Positions 50,890 through 60,513 of a stretch of DNA of 64,000 bases are shown here, in pieces (the stretch's first letter is position 1; every line of letters begins with the position of its first letter). This stretch comes from JAXMAO01 sp046350375 (GTDB lineage Bacteria; Planctomycetota; Phycisphaerae; UBA1845; UTPLA1): positions 62,001 through 126,000 of the forward strand of contig JAXMAO010000006.1 of assembly GCA_046350375.1 (NCBI GenBank), read 5' to 3'. A program made the translations under genes and the position numbers. The notes below the pieces were generated by a model. The model did not search any database. It saw nothing but the letters and a program-made list of their open reading frames with translations, and was not told the DNA's origin.

Positions 50890-52251
50890 CTACGAGTCTG
50901 GCGCGGGCACGATGTGATAGACGCGCCCGGTCGTGCCGGTGGGGGCGAGATGATCGCTGGTCAAGACGTAGAGTTCGCCCGCCGCGTCGGCGCTCATGCC
51001 GAGCACAAATGCGCCGCTCCGCTCGTTTTCAAACCCGGCGATCGCCAGTTCCTGCAACGACCACGTTCCGCCCGGCTCTTCGCGGGCCGCCAGCAAACGC
51101 CCGTCGCCGTGGCCGAAGGACTGGCTCCAGTCGGCGAAGACGTATCGCCCGGCCAGCGCCGGCAGGACCGTGCCGCGGTAGACGCGGCCGCCGATGACGC
51201 TGCGACCCGTGAACTCGCCGTCGGGCGCGCCGCTGTCCGGATGGCGATACTCGATGATGGGCGCCCGCAGCGGCTCGCCAGCCGCGCCGGTCTCGGAGCA
51301 GCTTTCCAGCGGCGACGTGTCGTCGGCGACATTCAGACACTCGCTGCCTTCGCGAATGTTCCAGCCGTAGTTGCCGCCCGCGACGACGATGTTCACTTCC
51401 TCGCGCCGCGCCTGGCCCACGTCGCCGGCGAACAGCCGCTGTGCGCCGGCAGTGTCGAACGCGATGCGATAGGGATTGCGAAAGCCCATCGCGAAGATCT
51501 CGCTCCGCGCGCCGGCCACACTCACGAACGGGTTGTCGGCCGGAATGGCGTACGGATCGTCATGGTCGACGTCGATCCGCAGAATCTTTCCGTTCAGGTT
51601 CGCGCGATCCTGCCCGTTGCCAATGTCGGCTGTGTGGCCCTGCCCGACGTCGTCCTGGTTGCCGCCATCGCCGACGGAGACGTAGAGGTAGCCGTCCGGA
51701 CCGAACTCCAGGTCGCCGCCGACGTGGTTGCCCTGCGGCTGCCCGAAGCGCAGCACGACGCGCTCGGACGCGGGATCGGCCACGTTGTCGTCCGTGTCGG
51801 AGATCGCGAATTCCGACACGTGCACTTCGTGGTCGAAGCCGGCCGGAATGTCCGCCTGCGGGCCGGCCGTGTAGATGGCAAACAGCCGCCCGTTCGACGC
51901 GAACTGCGGATGCAGCGCCAGGCCGAGCAGGCCGCGCTCGTCGTAGGTGGGCGACAGTGACACCATGCGGCTGCGCAGATCGAGCAGCGGCGCGTCGCGC
52001 AGGCTGCCGCCGGCGTCGATGACGCGGATCAATCCGATCTGGTCCACCACGAACAGCCGCCCGGAGCCGTCGGCCAGCCCGACCAGCTTGACCGGCGCGA
52101 CCAGCCCGCTGGCGAGCAGGTGCAGCCCGACGCGCGGCGGATCGTCGTCGGAGGTGCCCGGAGTGCAGCAGCCCCGCAAGATAAGGGCCGCGCCGGACAC
52201 GGCCAGGAACAGAGAAGAAACGAACGCGCGGTGCAAACCCGAGGTTCGCAT
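50890..52251 (-). CDS. PQQ-dependent aldose sugar dehydrogenase-like lipoprotein
   Basis: 453 residues from ATG 52249-52251 with gggaga upstream. A signal segment ends ALILRGCCTPG, so lipidation is plausible. The propeller carries GLLGLALHPQFASNGRLFAIYT, NHVGGDLEFGPDGYLYVSVGDGGNQDD, NLNGKILRIDVDHDDPYAIPADNPF, FAMGFRNPYRIAFD and GDVGQARREEVNIVVAGGNYGWN, the pattern of soluble glucose/sorbosone dehydrogenases (YliI/GdhB type). It would oxidise sugars in the periplasm with PQQ; no PQQ synthesis genes are seen here. Confidence 0.85.
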   Translation of the reverse strand: MRTSGLHRAFVSSLFLAVSGAALILRGCCTPGTSDDDPPRVGLHLLASGLVAPVKLVGLADGSGRLFVVDQIGLIRVIDAGGSLRDAPLLDLRSRMVSLSPTYDERGLLGLALHPQFASNGRLFAIYTAGPQADIPAGFDHEVHVSEFAISDTDDNVADPASERVVLRFGQPQGNHVGGDLEFGPDGYLYVSVGDGGNQDDVGQGHTADIGNGQDRANLNGKILRIDVDHDDPYAIPADNPFVSVAGARSEIFAMGFRNPYRIAFDTAGAQRLFAGDVGQARREEVNIVVAGGNYGWNIREGSECLNVADDTSPLESCSETGAAGEPLRAPIIEYRHPDSGAPDGEFTGRSVIGGRVYRGTVLPALAGRYVFADWSQSFGHGDGRLLAAREEPGGTWSLQELAIAGFENERSGAFVLGMSADAAGELYVLTSDHLAPTGTTGRVYHIVPAPDS

Positions 52252-52426
52252 GCAGTCTCCCGATCGCGAGGGAGGGAATTCGTGCGCGACGCGCCGCGGC
52301 CGGACCGAATCAGCAGCCTGGTCAATTGTAGGCCGCGGCGCCCGCCAAGAGCCTGGCCCGGCCGGAAAAAAATGGCGCCCGCCCCCGATTCCCGGCAACG
52401 CGGACGATGCGCCGGTCCGGCCGGCT

Positions 52427-53842
52427 TCAGGTCGCCATCAGCAGGTTCAGCGGCAGCTCGAGGAAGCTGATGATGGTCTTCACGAAGCGGGCGGCATCGG
52501 CCCCGTCGACCACGCGATGGTCAAACGAGAGCGACAACGGCAGCATCTGCCGCGGCACGACCTGCATGTTCCGCACGGCGGCCTGCCACGCAAGTCGCCC
52601 CAGGCCGAGAATGGCGACCTCGGGATAATTGATCATCGGCGTGACGAACGAGCCGCCCAGCGCGCCGACGTTGGTGACGGTGAACGTGCCGCCGCGCAGC
52701 TCGGCGATGTCAAACTTCACGGCGCGGGCCCGCTCGGCCAGGTCGGCCAAGTCGCGCGCGATCCGGAGGGGCGTCTTCTTGTCGCAGTCGCGGATGACCG
52801 GCACGACCAGCCCGCGCGGCGTGTCGACCGCCACGCCGATGTGGATGTATTCCTTGTAGATGATCTCGCCGGCCGGCTCGTCGAACGAGCAGTTCAACTG
52901 CGGGAACTGCTTCAGCGCCCCGGCGACGGCCTTAAGGATGAAGGCCGTCAGCGTCAGCCGCTCGCCTTTCTCCTTGAACACCTCGGCATGCTGCTTGCGG
53001 AACATCTCGAGGTCGGTCACGTCGGCCGAGTCGCAGTGCGTGACGTGCGGGACGATGGTGTAGGAGCGGACCATCTGCCGCGCGATGGTCTTGCGAATCT
53101 GCGAGACCGGCTCGCGCCGCACCGCGCCCCACTGCGCGAAATCGGGCAGCGGTTCGGCCAGCAGGGCCGCCCGGCCGGCGTCGCTCGACGCTGCCGTTCC
53201 GCCGGGTGCACCGCTCGGCGCGCTGCGCAACGGCGCGGCCGTCTCAGGGGCGCCGCCGTCGGCGACGTGGCGATCCAGGTCCGTGCGCGTGATTCGCCCG
53301 CCCGGGCCGGTGCCCGCCACGGCGCCAATATCGATGCCCATCTCGCGCGCCTGTCGCCGCACCGCGGGCGCGGCCGGAACCGGCCGACCGCCGTCGTCAT
53401 CGCGGCGCATCACCGGCGCCGCGGCCGGCGCGGGCATGACGCGCGTCGTGGTCGTGACCGGCGAGGCGCCGGCGCCGACCAGCGACGGAGCCGGCGCGGG
53501 GCGCGGAGGCGGAGCCATCGGAGCCGGTCGCGGCGGCGGGGGGGCAGCCTTGGGCGCTTCGGCCCGGGCGGCGGCCGGCGCGGCAGCGCGCGCCGGGGCA
53601 CTGCCGGCGGAATCGACCGCCAGCAGCGGCTGGCCGACCTTGACCGTGTCGCCCGCCTTGACGAAAAGCTTGCTGACCGTCCCGGCGAACGGGACGGGGA
53701 TCTCGACCGCGGCCTTGTCGGTCTCGACCTCCATGATCATCTGGTCTTCGGCGACGACGTCGCCTTCGCGAATCTTCACGCTGACGATCTGGGCCTCGTG
53801 AATGCCTTCACCCAGGTCTGGAAGCAGGAATTCCCTGGCCAT
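52427..53842 (-). CDS. Dihydrolipoamide acyltransferase, E2 of a 2-oxoacid dehydrogenase complex
   Basis: 471 residues. One lipoyl domain (EFLLPDLGEGIHEAQIV; lipoyl Lys in ETDKAAVEI at about 43), a long Ala/Pro linker, the E1/E3-binding domain (RRQAREMGIDIGAVAGTGPGGRIT), then the catalytic domain ending with the active-site SFDHRVVDGADAARF. It passes the acyl group from E1 to CoA. It is the third gene of E1alpha-E1beta-E2. The set resembles branched-chain or pyruvate complexes of Gram-positive type; the substrate is not decided by sequence. E3 is not in the window. Confidence 0.9.
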   Translation of the reverse strand: MAREFLLPDLGEGIHEAQIVSVKIREGDVVAEDQMIMEVETDKAAVEIPVPFAGTVSKLFVKAGDTVKVGQPLLAVDSAGSAPARAAAPAAARAEAPKAAPPPPRPAPMAPPPRPAPAPSLVGAGASPVTTTTRVMPAPAAAPVMRRDDDGGRPVPAAPAVRRQAREMGIDIGAVAGTGPGGRITRTDLDRHVADGGAPETAAPLRSAPSGAPGGTAASSDAGRAALLAEPLPDFAQWGAVRREPVSQIRKTIARQMVRSYTIVPHVTHCDSADVTDLEMFRKQHAEVFKEKGERLTLTAFILKAVAGALKQFPQLNCSFDEPAGEIIYKEYIHIGVAVDTPRGLVVPVIRDCDKKTPLRIARDLADLAERARAVKFDIAELRGGTFTVTNVGALGGSFVTPMINYPEVAILGLGRLAWQAAVRNMQVVPRQMLPLSLSFDHRVVDGADAARFVKTIISFLELPLNLLMAT

Positions 53843-53898
53843 TGCTGCCGACTCCGTTCCGGAACCCGGCCGGCGACCTGCGCCGGCCGCGCGCCGCG

Positions 53899-54879
53899 TC
53901 AGAATGCCACTACCTCGCGCGCCGCCGCCACCACCCGCCGCACATCGGGAATGAAGTATTTCTCGGTGGCGAAGAACGGCATGATCACGTCATAACCCGT
54001 CACGCGCCGCAGCGGGGCTTCGAGATACATCAGGCTGTTCTCGGCCAGCCGCGCGGCGATCTCGGCCGCCGGGCCGAGCGTGCGCGGCGCCTCGTGAATG
54101 AGCACGGCGCGCCCGGTCTTCTCGACCGACGCGCAGATCGTCGCCGTGTCCATCGGCGAGATCGTAAGCACGTCGACTACCTCGGCGTCGATCGAGTGCT
54201 CGTCGGCCAGCTCTTCGGCGGCCTCGAGCGCGGGGCGCATCATCGCGCCGTAGGCGATCAGCGTGACGTCGGCGCCGCTCCGCGCCACGCGGGCCTTGCC
54301 GATCTCCATCTCCTCGGGCGCCTCGGGCACCTCTTCCTTGAAGGCGCGGTAGATGCTCTTGGGCTCGTAGAAGATGACCGGGTCCGGATCCCAGATGGCC
54401 GCCCGCAGCAGCGCCCGCGCGTTGCGCGGCCCGGACGGAATGACCATCTTCAGCCCCGGCAGGTGGGCCCATATCGTCTCGCGGCTCTCGCTGTGGTGCT
54501 CGATAGCGCGGATTCCGGCCGCATAGGGCATGCGCACCACGGCCGGCATCGAGAATCGCCCGCGCGTCCGCGTGCGGAAGCGCGACAGGTGGTTTTCAAT
54601 CTGGTGGAAGGCATGATAGCCGAAGCCGGAAAACTGCATCTCGGCGATCGGCCGCATGCCGTTCAGGCACATGCCGACCGCCACGCCGGCGATGCACGAC
54701 TCGGCGACCGGCATATCGGCGACGCGCGCCGCGCCGAAGTCGCGATACAGCCCCTCGGTGACGCGGAAGACACCCTCGTCCTGGCCGACGTCCTGCCCGA
54801 AGATCACGGTCGTCGGGTCTTCCTGGAGCGCCTCGCGCAACGCCAGGTTGAGCGCCTGCACCATCGTCAGCATTGCCAT
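53899..54879 (-). CDS. 2-oxoacid dehydrogenase E1 component, beta subunit
   Basis: 326 residues from ATG 54877-54879 (MAMLTMVQALNLALREAL). FGQDVGQDEGVFRVTEGLYRDFGAARVADMPVAES, MCLNGMRPIAEMQFSGF, RMPYAAGIRAIEHHSES and HEAPRTLGPAAEIAA match the transketolase-like beta chain. Together with the alpha chain it decarboxylates a 2-oxoacid with thiamine diphosphate and loads the lipoyl arm of E2. Spacing: 19 bases after E1alpha, 56 before E2. Confidence 0.92.
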   Translation of the reverse strand: MAMLTMVQALNLALREALQEDPTTVIFGQDVGQDEGVFRVTEGLYRDFGAARVADMPVAESCIAGVAVGMCLNGMRPIAEMQFSGFGYHAFHQIENHLSRFRTRTRGRFSMPAVVRMPYAAGIRAIEHHSESRETIWAHLPGLKMVIPSGPRNARALLRAAIWDPDPVIFYEPKSIYRAFKEEVPEAPEEMEIGKARVARSGADVTLIAYGAMMRPALEAAEELADEHSIDAEVVDVLTISPMDTATICASVEKTGRAVLIHEAPRTLGPAAEIAARLAENSLMYLEAPLRRVTGYDVIMPFFATEKYFIPDVRRVVAAAREVVAF

Positions 54880-54898
54880 CGCGGGGCTCCGATCCAAC

Positions 54899-56050
54899 TC
54901 AACCGGCGTCGGCCAACTGCCGCTCCGGCCGCGGCGCGGCGTGCGACGGATCGCGCACGGCGCCCTCGCCGGCCGAAACGGACGCCAGGTAGCGGTCAAA
55001 CTCCTCGGCCTGTGCCGCGAGCGACGCCGGCATCTCTGCGAAGGTGTGGCGGAAACTGTTCGTCGGGTCGGGTCGATAGGCCTCGGCTCGCGCCACGGCC
55101 GACTGAATCGTCTCGGCGATCTCGCCTTCGAGCTGCTGCAGGCCGGCGTCGTCCAGCAGGCGCCGCTGGCGCATGTATTTCTCGAACCGGACCAGCGGGT
55201 CGCGCGGCTTCCAGCAGGCGACTTCCTCGTCGGTGCGATATTTCTTGGGATCGTCGGCCGTGGTGTGCACGCCCAGGCGATAGGTGACCGCCTCGATCAG
55301 CGTCGGGCCGCCGCCGGAGCGCGCCCGCTCGGCCGCCTCGCGGCTGGCCGCCACCATCGCCAGGATGTCGTTGCCGTCGACCTGGATTCCGTTGCAGCCG
55401 TAGGCCAGGCACTTCTGGGCCAGCGTGCCGGCGCGCGACTGCTTCTCGCGCGGCAGCGAGATGGCCCAGTGGTTGTTCTGAATGACGCAGAACATCGGCA
55501 GGGCATGCACGCAGGCGAAGTTCATCGCCTCGTGGAAGTCGCCTTCCGACGTGCCGCCGTCGCCGAGGAACACGACGGTGACCGCGTCCTCGCCGCGCAG
55601 CTTGCTGGCCCAGGAAATGCCGGCCGCGTGCAGACACTGCGTCGCCACCGGAACGCACATCGGCATGTCGTTCATTTCCGGCGGCGTGACGGCGCCCTCT
55701 TCGTGGCCACCCCACCAGAGAATGATCTTTTCCAGCGGCCAGCCGCGATAGAGCATGCCGGCCGCCTCGCGGAAGCTCGGCACGTACCAGTCGCTCTTTC
55801 GAAGGGCGAAGGCCGGCCCGAGCGAGGCCGCTTCCTGCCCCATGCCGGGGCCGAAGGTGCCGATGCGTCCCTGCCGCTGCAGCCGGAGCAGTCGCTCGTC
55901 GAACCGCCGCGCCAGCAGCATGCCGCGGAACAGGTCGGTGAGCTCGCCGGGCGCGAGGCGCGGCTCCAACTGCCGGTCCACGTTGCCGTCGGCGTCGAGA
56001 ATCGCCAGCGATTCAACGGTGTGGCTCAGTTGAACGGGGGCGCGTGGCAC
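54899..56050 (-). CDS. 2-oxoacid dehydrogenase E1 component, alpha subunit
   Basis: 383 residues from a GTG at 56048-56050 preceded by aggag, preferred over in-frame ATGs further up. MLLARRFDERLLRLQRQGRIGTFGPGMGQEAA, the thiamine-diphosphate motif starting GDGGTSEGDFHEAM and ending QNNHWAIS, and TYRLGVHTTADDPKKYR (phosphorylation-loop region in eukaryotic homologues). First gene of the E1alpha-E1beta-E2 set. The style GRIGTFGPGMGQEA is that of pyruvate or branched-chain enzymes of the Bacillus type. Confidence 0.92.
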   Translation of the reverse strand: MPRAPVQLSHTVESLAILDADGNVDRQLEPRLAPGELTDLFRGMLLARRFDERLLRLQRQGRIGTFGPGMGQEAASLGPAFALRKSDWYVPSFREAAGMLYRGWPLEKIILWWGGHEEGAVTPPEMNDMPMCVPVATQCLHAAGISWASKLRGEDAVTVVFLGDGGTSEGDFHEAMNFACVHALPMFCVIQNNHWAISLPREKQSRAGTLAQKCLAYGCNGIQVDGNDILAMVAASREAAERARSGGGPTLIEAVTYRLGVHTTADDPKKYRTDEEVACWKPRDPLVRFEKYMRQRRLLDDAGLQQLEGEIAETIQSAVARAEAYRPDPTNSFRHTFAEMPASLAAQAEEFDRYLASVSAGEGAVRDPSHAAPRPERQLADAG

Positions 56051-56270
56051 GCCGGCTCCTTTCCTCGCGGGCCGCGCTGCGGCGGACCGAGCAGAGGCAC
56101 AGTCGCAGAGGGGCATCCCGGCCCGAACCGGGATGGCAAAGGGTCGGATTGTAGCGAAAGTCGCACGGCAGGCAATCGGGGCTTTGGTGCAGACGCGGCA
56201 GAAGAATCGACCGAATCGCGCGTTGCTCAGCGCTCGGCGTGCGCGGCGCACCGCGGGCCGGTCACGACCG

Positions 56271-57488
56271 CTATGGCTTGGCGTGCGCGTCGAACCAGCG
56301 CTGCCAGGCGTCGTGATCGAACCCCAGGTTCTGGCCGCTGATGGCGATCAGCGCCTCCTGCACCTCGGTGCGATAGATGCTGACCACGCCGATCTCCGTC
56401 GCCCAGTAGGTGCCGATGACCGTGCCATAGCCGAGCACCGCCACTTCCGGCGGATAGTAGTAGACCGGAAAGCCGTCGATGATCTGGAGCGTGGGTCCGC
56501 AGAAGCAGCCCAGCAGGCCGGTCACCAGCACCGATCGCGGCACATTCACCGGCCCGATGAAGCGCGTCTCGAGGCGCGGGATCAGGTCGGGCACGGCCTC
56601 GACCGCGCGCAGAACGCCCAGCGCCACGGCGGCGTTCCGCAGCACGGCCTCCTCGTCCGACTGCAGCGCGTCGCGCAGCTCGCGGACCACGCGCCCGTCG
56701 TGCCGCGGCAGCAGCACCTCGGCCGCCCGGCGGCGGACCTGCGGCGACGGGTCGAACAGCGCGATGACCGTCAGGTTCAGGGTCGCGTCGTCTTCCGGGA
56801 AGCGCGCCAGCGCCTCGACCATCAAACGGCGCGTCGGCTCGGTTCCGCCCGACAGAACGGCGGCTATCGCCGGAATCGCCAGCGGGTCGCGGATGTCCAT
56901 GATCTGCTTGCGCCCGGCGGCGAACAGGCGCGAGCTCTCGTCGCGGCCGCGCCCGTCGAGCTTGCTGGTGCGAATCTGGTTCACGGTGGTGTGCCAGCGG
57001 CTGACGATCTGCCGCGTGAGGCGCTCTTCCTCGCGCCGCGCCTTCTCCTCGGTCGCCGGCTCCGGCTTCGCCGGACGCTTCGGCATCACCCACTCGCGGC
57101 CCTGGCGGACGTAGCCCAGCGCCACACGGGCCGGCTCATAGTCCGGGTCGCGCTGCAAGGCGATCCGCAGTTCGGCCCGCGCCAGCGTCGACAGCGACTG
57201 CTCCCGACACCATTGCGCCAGCTCGAAGTGGCCGGCCGCGGTATCGGCGTGCTTCGATTTCTCCTGGTCGTAGCGCACCCACGGCGGGTCGCCGGGCTGG
57301 CGCATCGCCACCTCGTCCTTCTCGACGTCGACCACGCCGTGCATGACGCGCAGCCGGATCTGCGCGTCGGTCTCCGACACCACCGCGCCGTCAAAGACCC
57401 GCCCGTCCTTCAGGCTCAGCCGCTCGGCGCGCAGCGGCAGCGCCGCGATCCACGTCACGACCATCGCCTGAAAGATGCGCCGCGTCAC
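56271..57488 (-). CDS. Exported HEAT-repeat protein
   Basis: 405 residues from the GTG at 57486-57488 (ggggatt upstream). A signal segment (IFQAMVVTWIAALPLRAE) is followed by a short beta domain LSLKDGRVFDGAVVSETDAQIRLRV, often found at the start of planctomycete exported proteins. Then comes a helical TPR-like unit and HEAT repeats (AIPAIAAVLSGGTEPTRRLMVEAL; PQVRRRAAEVLLPRHDGRVVRELRDAL; AVLRNAAVALGVLRAVEAVPDLIPRLE). The C-terminus, with YYYPPEVAVLGYGTVIGTYWATEIGVV, is beta-rich. It is a scaffold of unknown role. Confidence 0.65.
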   Translation of the reverse strand: MTRRIFQAMVVTWIAALPLRAERLSLKDGRVFDGAVVSETDAQIRLRVMHGVVDVEKDEVAMRQPGDPPWVRYDQEKSKHADTAAGHFELAQWCREQSLSTLARAELRIALQRDPDYEPARVALGYVRQGREWVMPKRPAKPEPATEEKARREEERLTRQIVSRWHTTVNQIRTSKLDGRGRDESSRLFAAGRKQIMDIRDPLAIPAIAAVLSGGTEPTRRLMVEALARFPEDDATLNLTVIALFDPSPQVRRRAAEVLLPRHDGRVVRELRDALQSDEEAVLRNAAVALGVLRAVEAVPDLIPRLETRFIGPVNVPRSVLVTGLLGCFCGPTLQIIDGFPVYYYPPEVAVLGYGTVIGTYWATEIGVVSIYRTEVQEALIAISGQNLGFDHDAWQRWFDAHAKP

Positions 57489-57588
57489 GATCAATCCCCG
57501 GTTCGGTTTGCCCGGCGGATTATACCCAACCCGCCGCCGCTGGCTTGCCATGCGCCGCGCGCCGGCCTAACGTCTGGCGTTTCGCAAC

Positions 57589-59016
57589 ATGGGCGCCGGA
57601 CCGATTCAGAACCTGTTCTCCGCGCTGCACGTTCCGCCCCGCGCGCGGCGGAACTACCTGGTCGAAATCCGCCACATGCTGCTGTGGGGCGTCTTCGCCG
57701 GGCTGATTGAAGGCGGCGTCTCGGCCGTCATCGTCAGCAAGACCTTCCACGGCAGCGACTGGCTGATCGCGCTCGTCCAGGCCACTCCCGCGCTGGCCAA
57801 CCTCACCAGCCTGGTCTGGGGCGTGCTGCTGGTCGGGCGGCCCAAGCTGCCGATTCTCATGGCGCTTGGCGTGGCCTGTACGGCCGTGACGCTCACGGTC
57901 GCGCTGACGCCCGTGACGGGGGCCGGCGCCTGGCTGTTCGCGGCCCAGATCGCGCTGTCGCGCGTCTTCATGGCGGGCGTGGTCGAGAGCCGCGCCAGCC
58001 TGTGGAAGATCAACTATCCGCGCAGCCACCGCGGGCGCGTCGCGGCCAATCTGCAGGTCGTCCGCACGCTCGGCTCGATTCCGCTGGTGCTCGGCGCGGG
58101 GGCGCTGTTCGACCTGAACCCGCTCGCCTATCACTGGTTCTATCCGCTCGTGGCGGTCATCGGGGCGGCCGGCCTGGTCGTCGCCCGGCAGCAGCGCATC
58201 CGCGACCCGCGCTTCCCGCGCCGCGGACGACCCACCACCACGCTGCCCGCCGACGGCATCATCCAGCCGCTGCCGCTCTTGGCAGTCTTTCAACCGTGGC
58301 ACGTCTTCGCCCGGCTGCGCGGCGCGCTACGCGAAAACCCGCGTTTCGCCCGCTACTGCCAGGCGCAGATGTGCATCGGCAGCGCCAACCTCATGGTCAT
58401 GCCGGTCCACACTGTCGTGCTCACCAAGGTGCTGGCGCTGTCATACTCGGCCAGCAATTCGCTGCTGGAGATCATTCCGCGCGCGATGATGCTGCTCTCG
58501 CTGCCGGCCTGGGCGCGGCTGTTCGACCGCGTCGGCGTGCTGCGATTCCGCGTGGTCAACTCCGCCTGCTGGAGCGGGTCGGTGGTCGTATGCGGCGGGG
58601 CCGTGCTGGCGGCCGGCCTGGCCCGCGGCCACGACGCCTTCTACGTCGCCGCGCTGGGCGCCTATGCCCTGGGGCGCGTCATCGACGGCATGGCCCAGAG
58701 CGGCGGCGCGATCGCGTGGAACATCGGCCATCTGCACTTTGCCGAGGACGACAAGGCCGAGCTGTACATGGGCGTGCACGTGTCCCTCACCGGCCTGCGC
58801 GGATTGACCATGCCGTTCATCGGCATGGGGCTTTACAAGTTCGTCGGGGCGGGCGTCTTCATCGCATCGGCGGCGCTGTCGCTCGTGGGCGGCTGGCTCT
58901 TTTCAAAACTCGCGGTTGAAGAGCGCAGCGCGTCGCGCTCAGAGTCCGTAGTGCTCGAGGACCGCCTCGGTGCCGGAAATGACGTCGCGCAGCCCGCGGA
59001 CCTCGGCCGGCGTTAG
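57589..59016 (+). CDS. MFS-type membrane transporter
   Basis: 475 residues with 11-12 membrane helices: MLLWGVFAGLIEGGVSAVI, LVWGVLLVGRPKLPILMALGV, ALSRVFMAGVVESRASLWKINYPRSHRGRVAANL (the loop between helices 4 and 5 with a charged R-x-H-R-G-R), SYSASNSLLEIIPRAMML, and WNIGHLHFAEDDKAELYMGVHVSL. These fit the major facilitator superfamily. The substrate is unknown. The 3' end overlaps the convergent NUDIX gene by 78 bases. Confidence 0.75.
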   Translation: MGAGPIQNLFSALHVPPRARRNYLVEIRHMLLWGVFAGLIEGGVSAVIVSKTFHGSDWLIALVQATPALANLTSLVWGVLLVGRPKLPILMALGVACTAVTLTVALTPVTGAGAWLFAAQIALSRVFMAGVVESRASLWKINYPRSHRGRVAANLQVVRTLGSIPLVLGAGALFDLNPLAYHWFYPLVAVIGAAGLVVARQQRIRDPRFPRRGRPTTTLPADGIIQPLPLLAVFQPWHVFARLRGALRENPRFARYCQAQMCIGSANLMVMPVHTVVLTKVLALSYSASNSLLEIIPRAMMLLSLPAWARLFDRVGVLRFRVVNSACWSGSVVVCGGAVLAAGLARGHDAFYVAALGAYALGRVIDGMAQSGGAIAWNIGHLHFAEDDKAELYMGVHVSLTGLRGLTMPFIGMGLYKFVGAGVFIASAALSLVGGWLFSKLAVEERSASRSESVVLEDRLGAGNDVAQPADLGRR

Positions 59017-59352
59017 CCAGGCCAGCTCGGCAACCTCGGCCGGGTTCGCCCGCGGCTCGCCCGAAATCAGCCGCGCCAACCACCACGCCAGCACCAGCCG
59101 GCCGCTGTGCTTGGTCTGCTCGAACAGCCGCTCGACCGGCGCACACTCCACGTACAGCTCTTCGCGCAGCTCGCGCACCAGCGCGGCGTCCTCGGCCTCG
59201 CCCGGCTCGATCGTGCCGCCCGGGAAGCACCACTGGAACGGCGCCCGCTCGACGTTGCCGCGGCGGATGAGCAGAAAGCGATCCGCCCGCCGCAGCACGC
59301 CGATCACGCCGCGCACCACGTCGTCGGCCGAGTTGGGCGGCTGGCTGCTCAT
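58939..59352 (-). CDS. NUDIX hydrolase
   Basis: 137 residues from ATG 59350-59352. The Nudix box reads GGTIEPGEAEDAALVRELRE followed by EL, with the metal-binding Glu residues in place but Tyr where the box usually has Gly near its end. The sequence starts with RGVIGVLRRADRFLLIRRGN and QWCFPGG. Family members hydrolyse nucleoside diphosphates linked to another moiety. Substrate unknown. Convergent overlap with the MFS gene. Confidence 0.88.
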   Translation of the reverse strand: MSSQPPNSADDVVRGVIGVLRRADRFLLIRRGNVERAPFQWCFPGGTIEPGEAEDAALVRELREELYVECAPVERLFEQTKHSGRLVLAWWLARLISGEPRANPAEVAELAWLTPAEVRGLRDVISGTEAVLEHYGL

Positions 59353-59393
59353 AGGTGAAGCTTGCTGCGAGCGGCCGGGCCGTCCGGCGCGGG

Positions 59394-60422
59394 TCAGACG
59401 TTTGCCAGCGCCACGCCGCGCGGCGCCGCGCCGGCCGACTGCGACTGGTACCAGCGGATGGTGAGCGGAATGCCTTCCTCGTAGCCGATGGTCGAATTCC
59501 AGCCCAGGTCGCGCCGCGCCTTGTCGGCCAGGAAGTAGGCCCGCCGGCCCATCAGCCAGACGCTGTAGCGCGTCACCATCGGCGGCTTGCGGGTGCGGAA
59601 CAGGTGGCCGAAGCACTCCATCAGAAACGCCGCGCGATAGGCGACGCCGTAGGGCACGCGGCGCGTCACCGGCGGACAGCCCAGCGCCTGCGCCACCAGC
59701 TCATAGTAGCGCCGCTGCGTGATGATGCCGTCGTTGCAGGCGTTATACGCCTCGTGCACGGCGCGCGGGTTGTCGGCCGCAAGGATGCACGCCTCGGCGA
59801 CGTTGCCGGCGTAGACCATGTTCAGGCGGTTCGCGCCGTCGCCCAGCAGCTTGGCCTTGCCGCACGAGACGAGATTCACCATGCGCGCCACCGTGGCGCG
59901 GTCGCGCGGGCCGTAGAGCCAGCTCGGGCGGATGATCGAGAACGCGATCTGCTTCTTCCGCTCCCACAGCAGCCGCTCGACCGCCACCTTGGCGCGGGTG
60001 TAGTACGACCAGCGGTAGAGGTTCTGCCCGAGCGGGGCGGTCTCGTCGAACTCGCGCCCCTCGCCGTTCACGTGGCCATAGACGCTGATCGAGCTGACGT
60101 GCACCAGCCGCGGCACGCGCGCCCGCTCGATCGCGTCGAACAGCTTGCGGCTGCCGTCGATGGTGATCTGCTGGAACTCGGCCCACGGCCCCCAGTCGCC
60201 GACGCGCGCCGCTGCATGATAGACGCAGCTCGCGCCCGCGCAGGCCGCCGCCAGCGCCGCCGCGTCGGTCAGGTCGCCGTGGGCGATTTCCACCCCCTGC
60301 GTCGCCAGCCAGCGCGTGTCCGAGCCGCGCCGAACCAGCACGCGCACCGGCCGCCCGCGCCGCCGAAGCTGCTCGACGATATGGCTCCCCAGCAGTCCTG
60401 TCGCGCCTGTGACCAGGTTCAT
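59394..60422 (-). CDS. NAD-dependent epimerase/dehydratase (extended SDR, 3-beta-HSD-like)
   Basis: 342 residues. TGATGLLGSHIVEQL (NAD loop), GDLTDAAALAAACAGASCVYHAAA, LVHVSSISVYG and the catalytic YTRAKVAVERL with Ser in VSS. The C-terminal part (GYEEGIPLTIRWYQSQ) is typical of sugar or sterol-like epimerases. Likely acts on a nucleotide sugar or a hydroxy-ketone; the neighbour upstream on the same strand is a glycosyltransferase-like membrane protein, so cell-surface sugar chemistry is a fair guess. Confidence 0.85.
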   Translation of the reverse strand: MNLVTGATGLLGSHIVEQLRRRGRPVRVLVRRGSDTRWLATQGVEIAHGDLTDAAALAAACAGASCVYHAAARVGDWGPWAEFQQITIDGSRKLFDAIERARVPRLVHVSSISVYGHVNGEGREFDETAPLGQNLYRWSYYTRAKVAVERLLWERKKQIAFSIIRPSWLYGPRDRATVARMVNLVSCGKAKLLGDGANRLNMVYAGNVAEACILAADNPRAVHEAYNACNDGIITQRRYYELVAQALGCPPVTRRVPYGVAYRAAFLMECFGHLFRTRKPPMVTRYSVWLMGRRAYFLADKARRDLGWNSTIGYEEGIPLTIRWYQSQSAGAAPRGVALANV

Positions 60423-60513
60423 CGTCTGCCTCGCGGGCTCGATCCGGCCGGTTCCCGTCGCCGGACGTTAGAAGCCGCCGCGGGCAGCGTCAAGCAACGC
60501 CGCCGGCGCAGGC

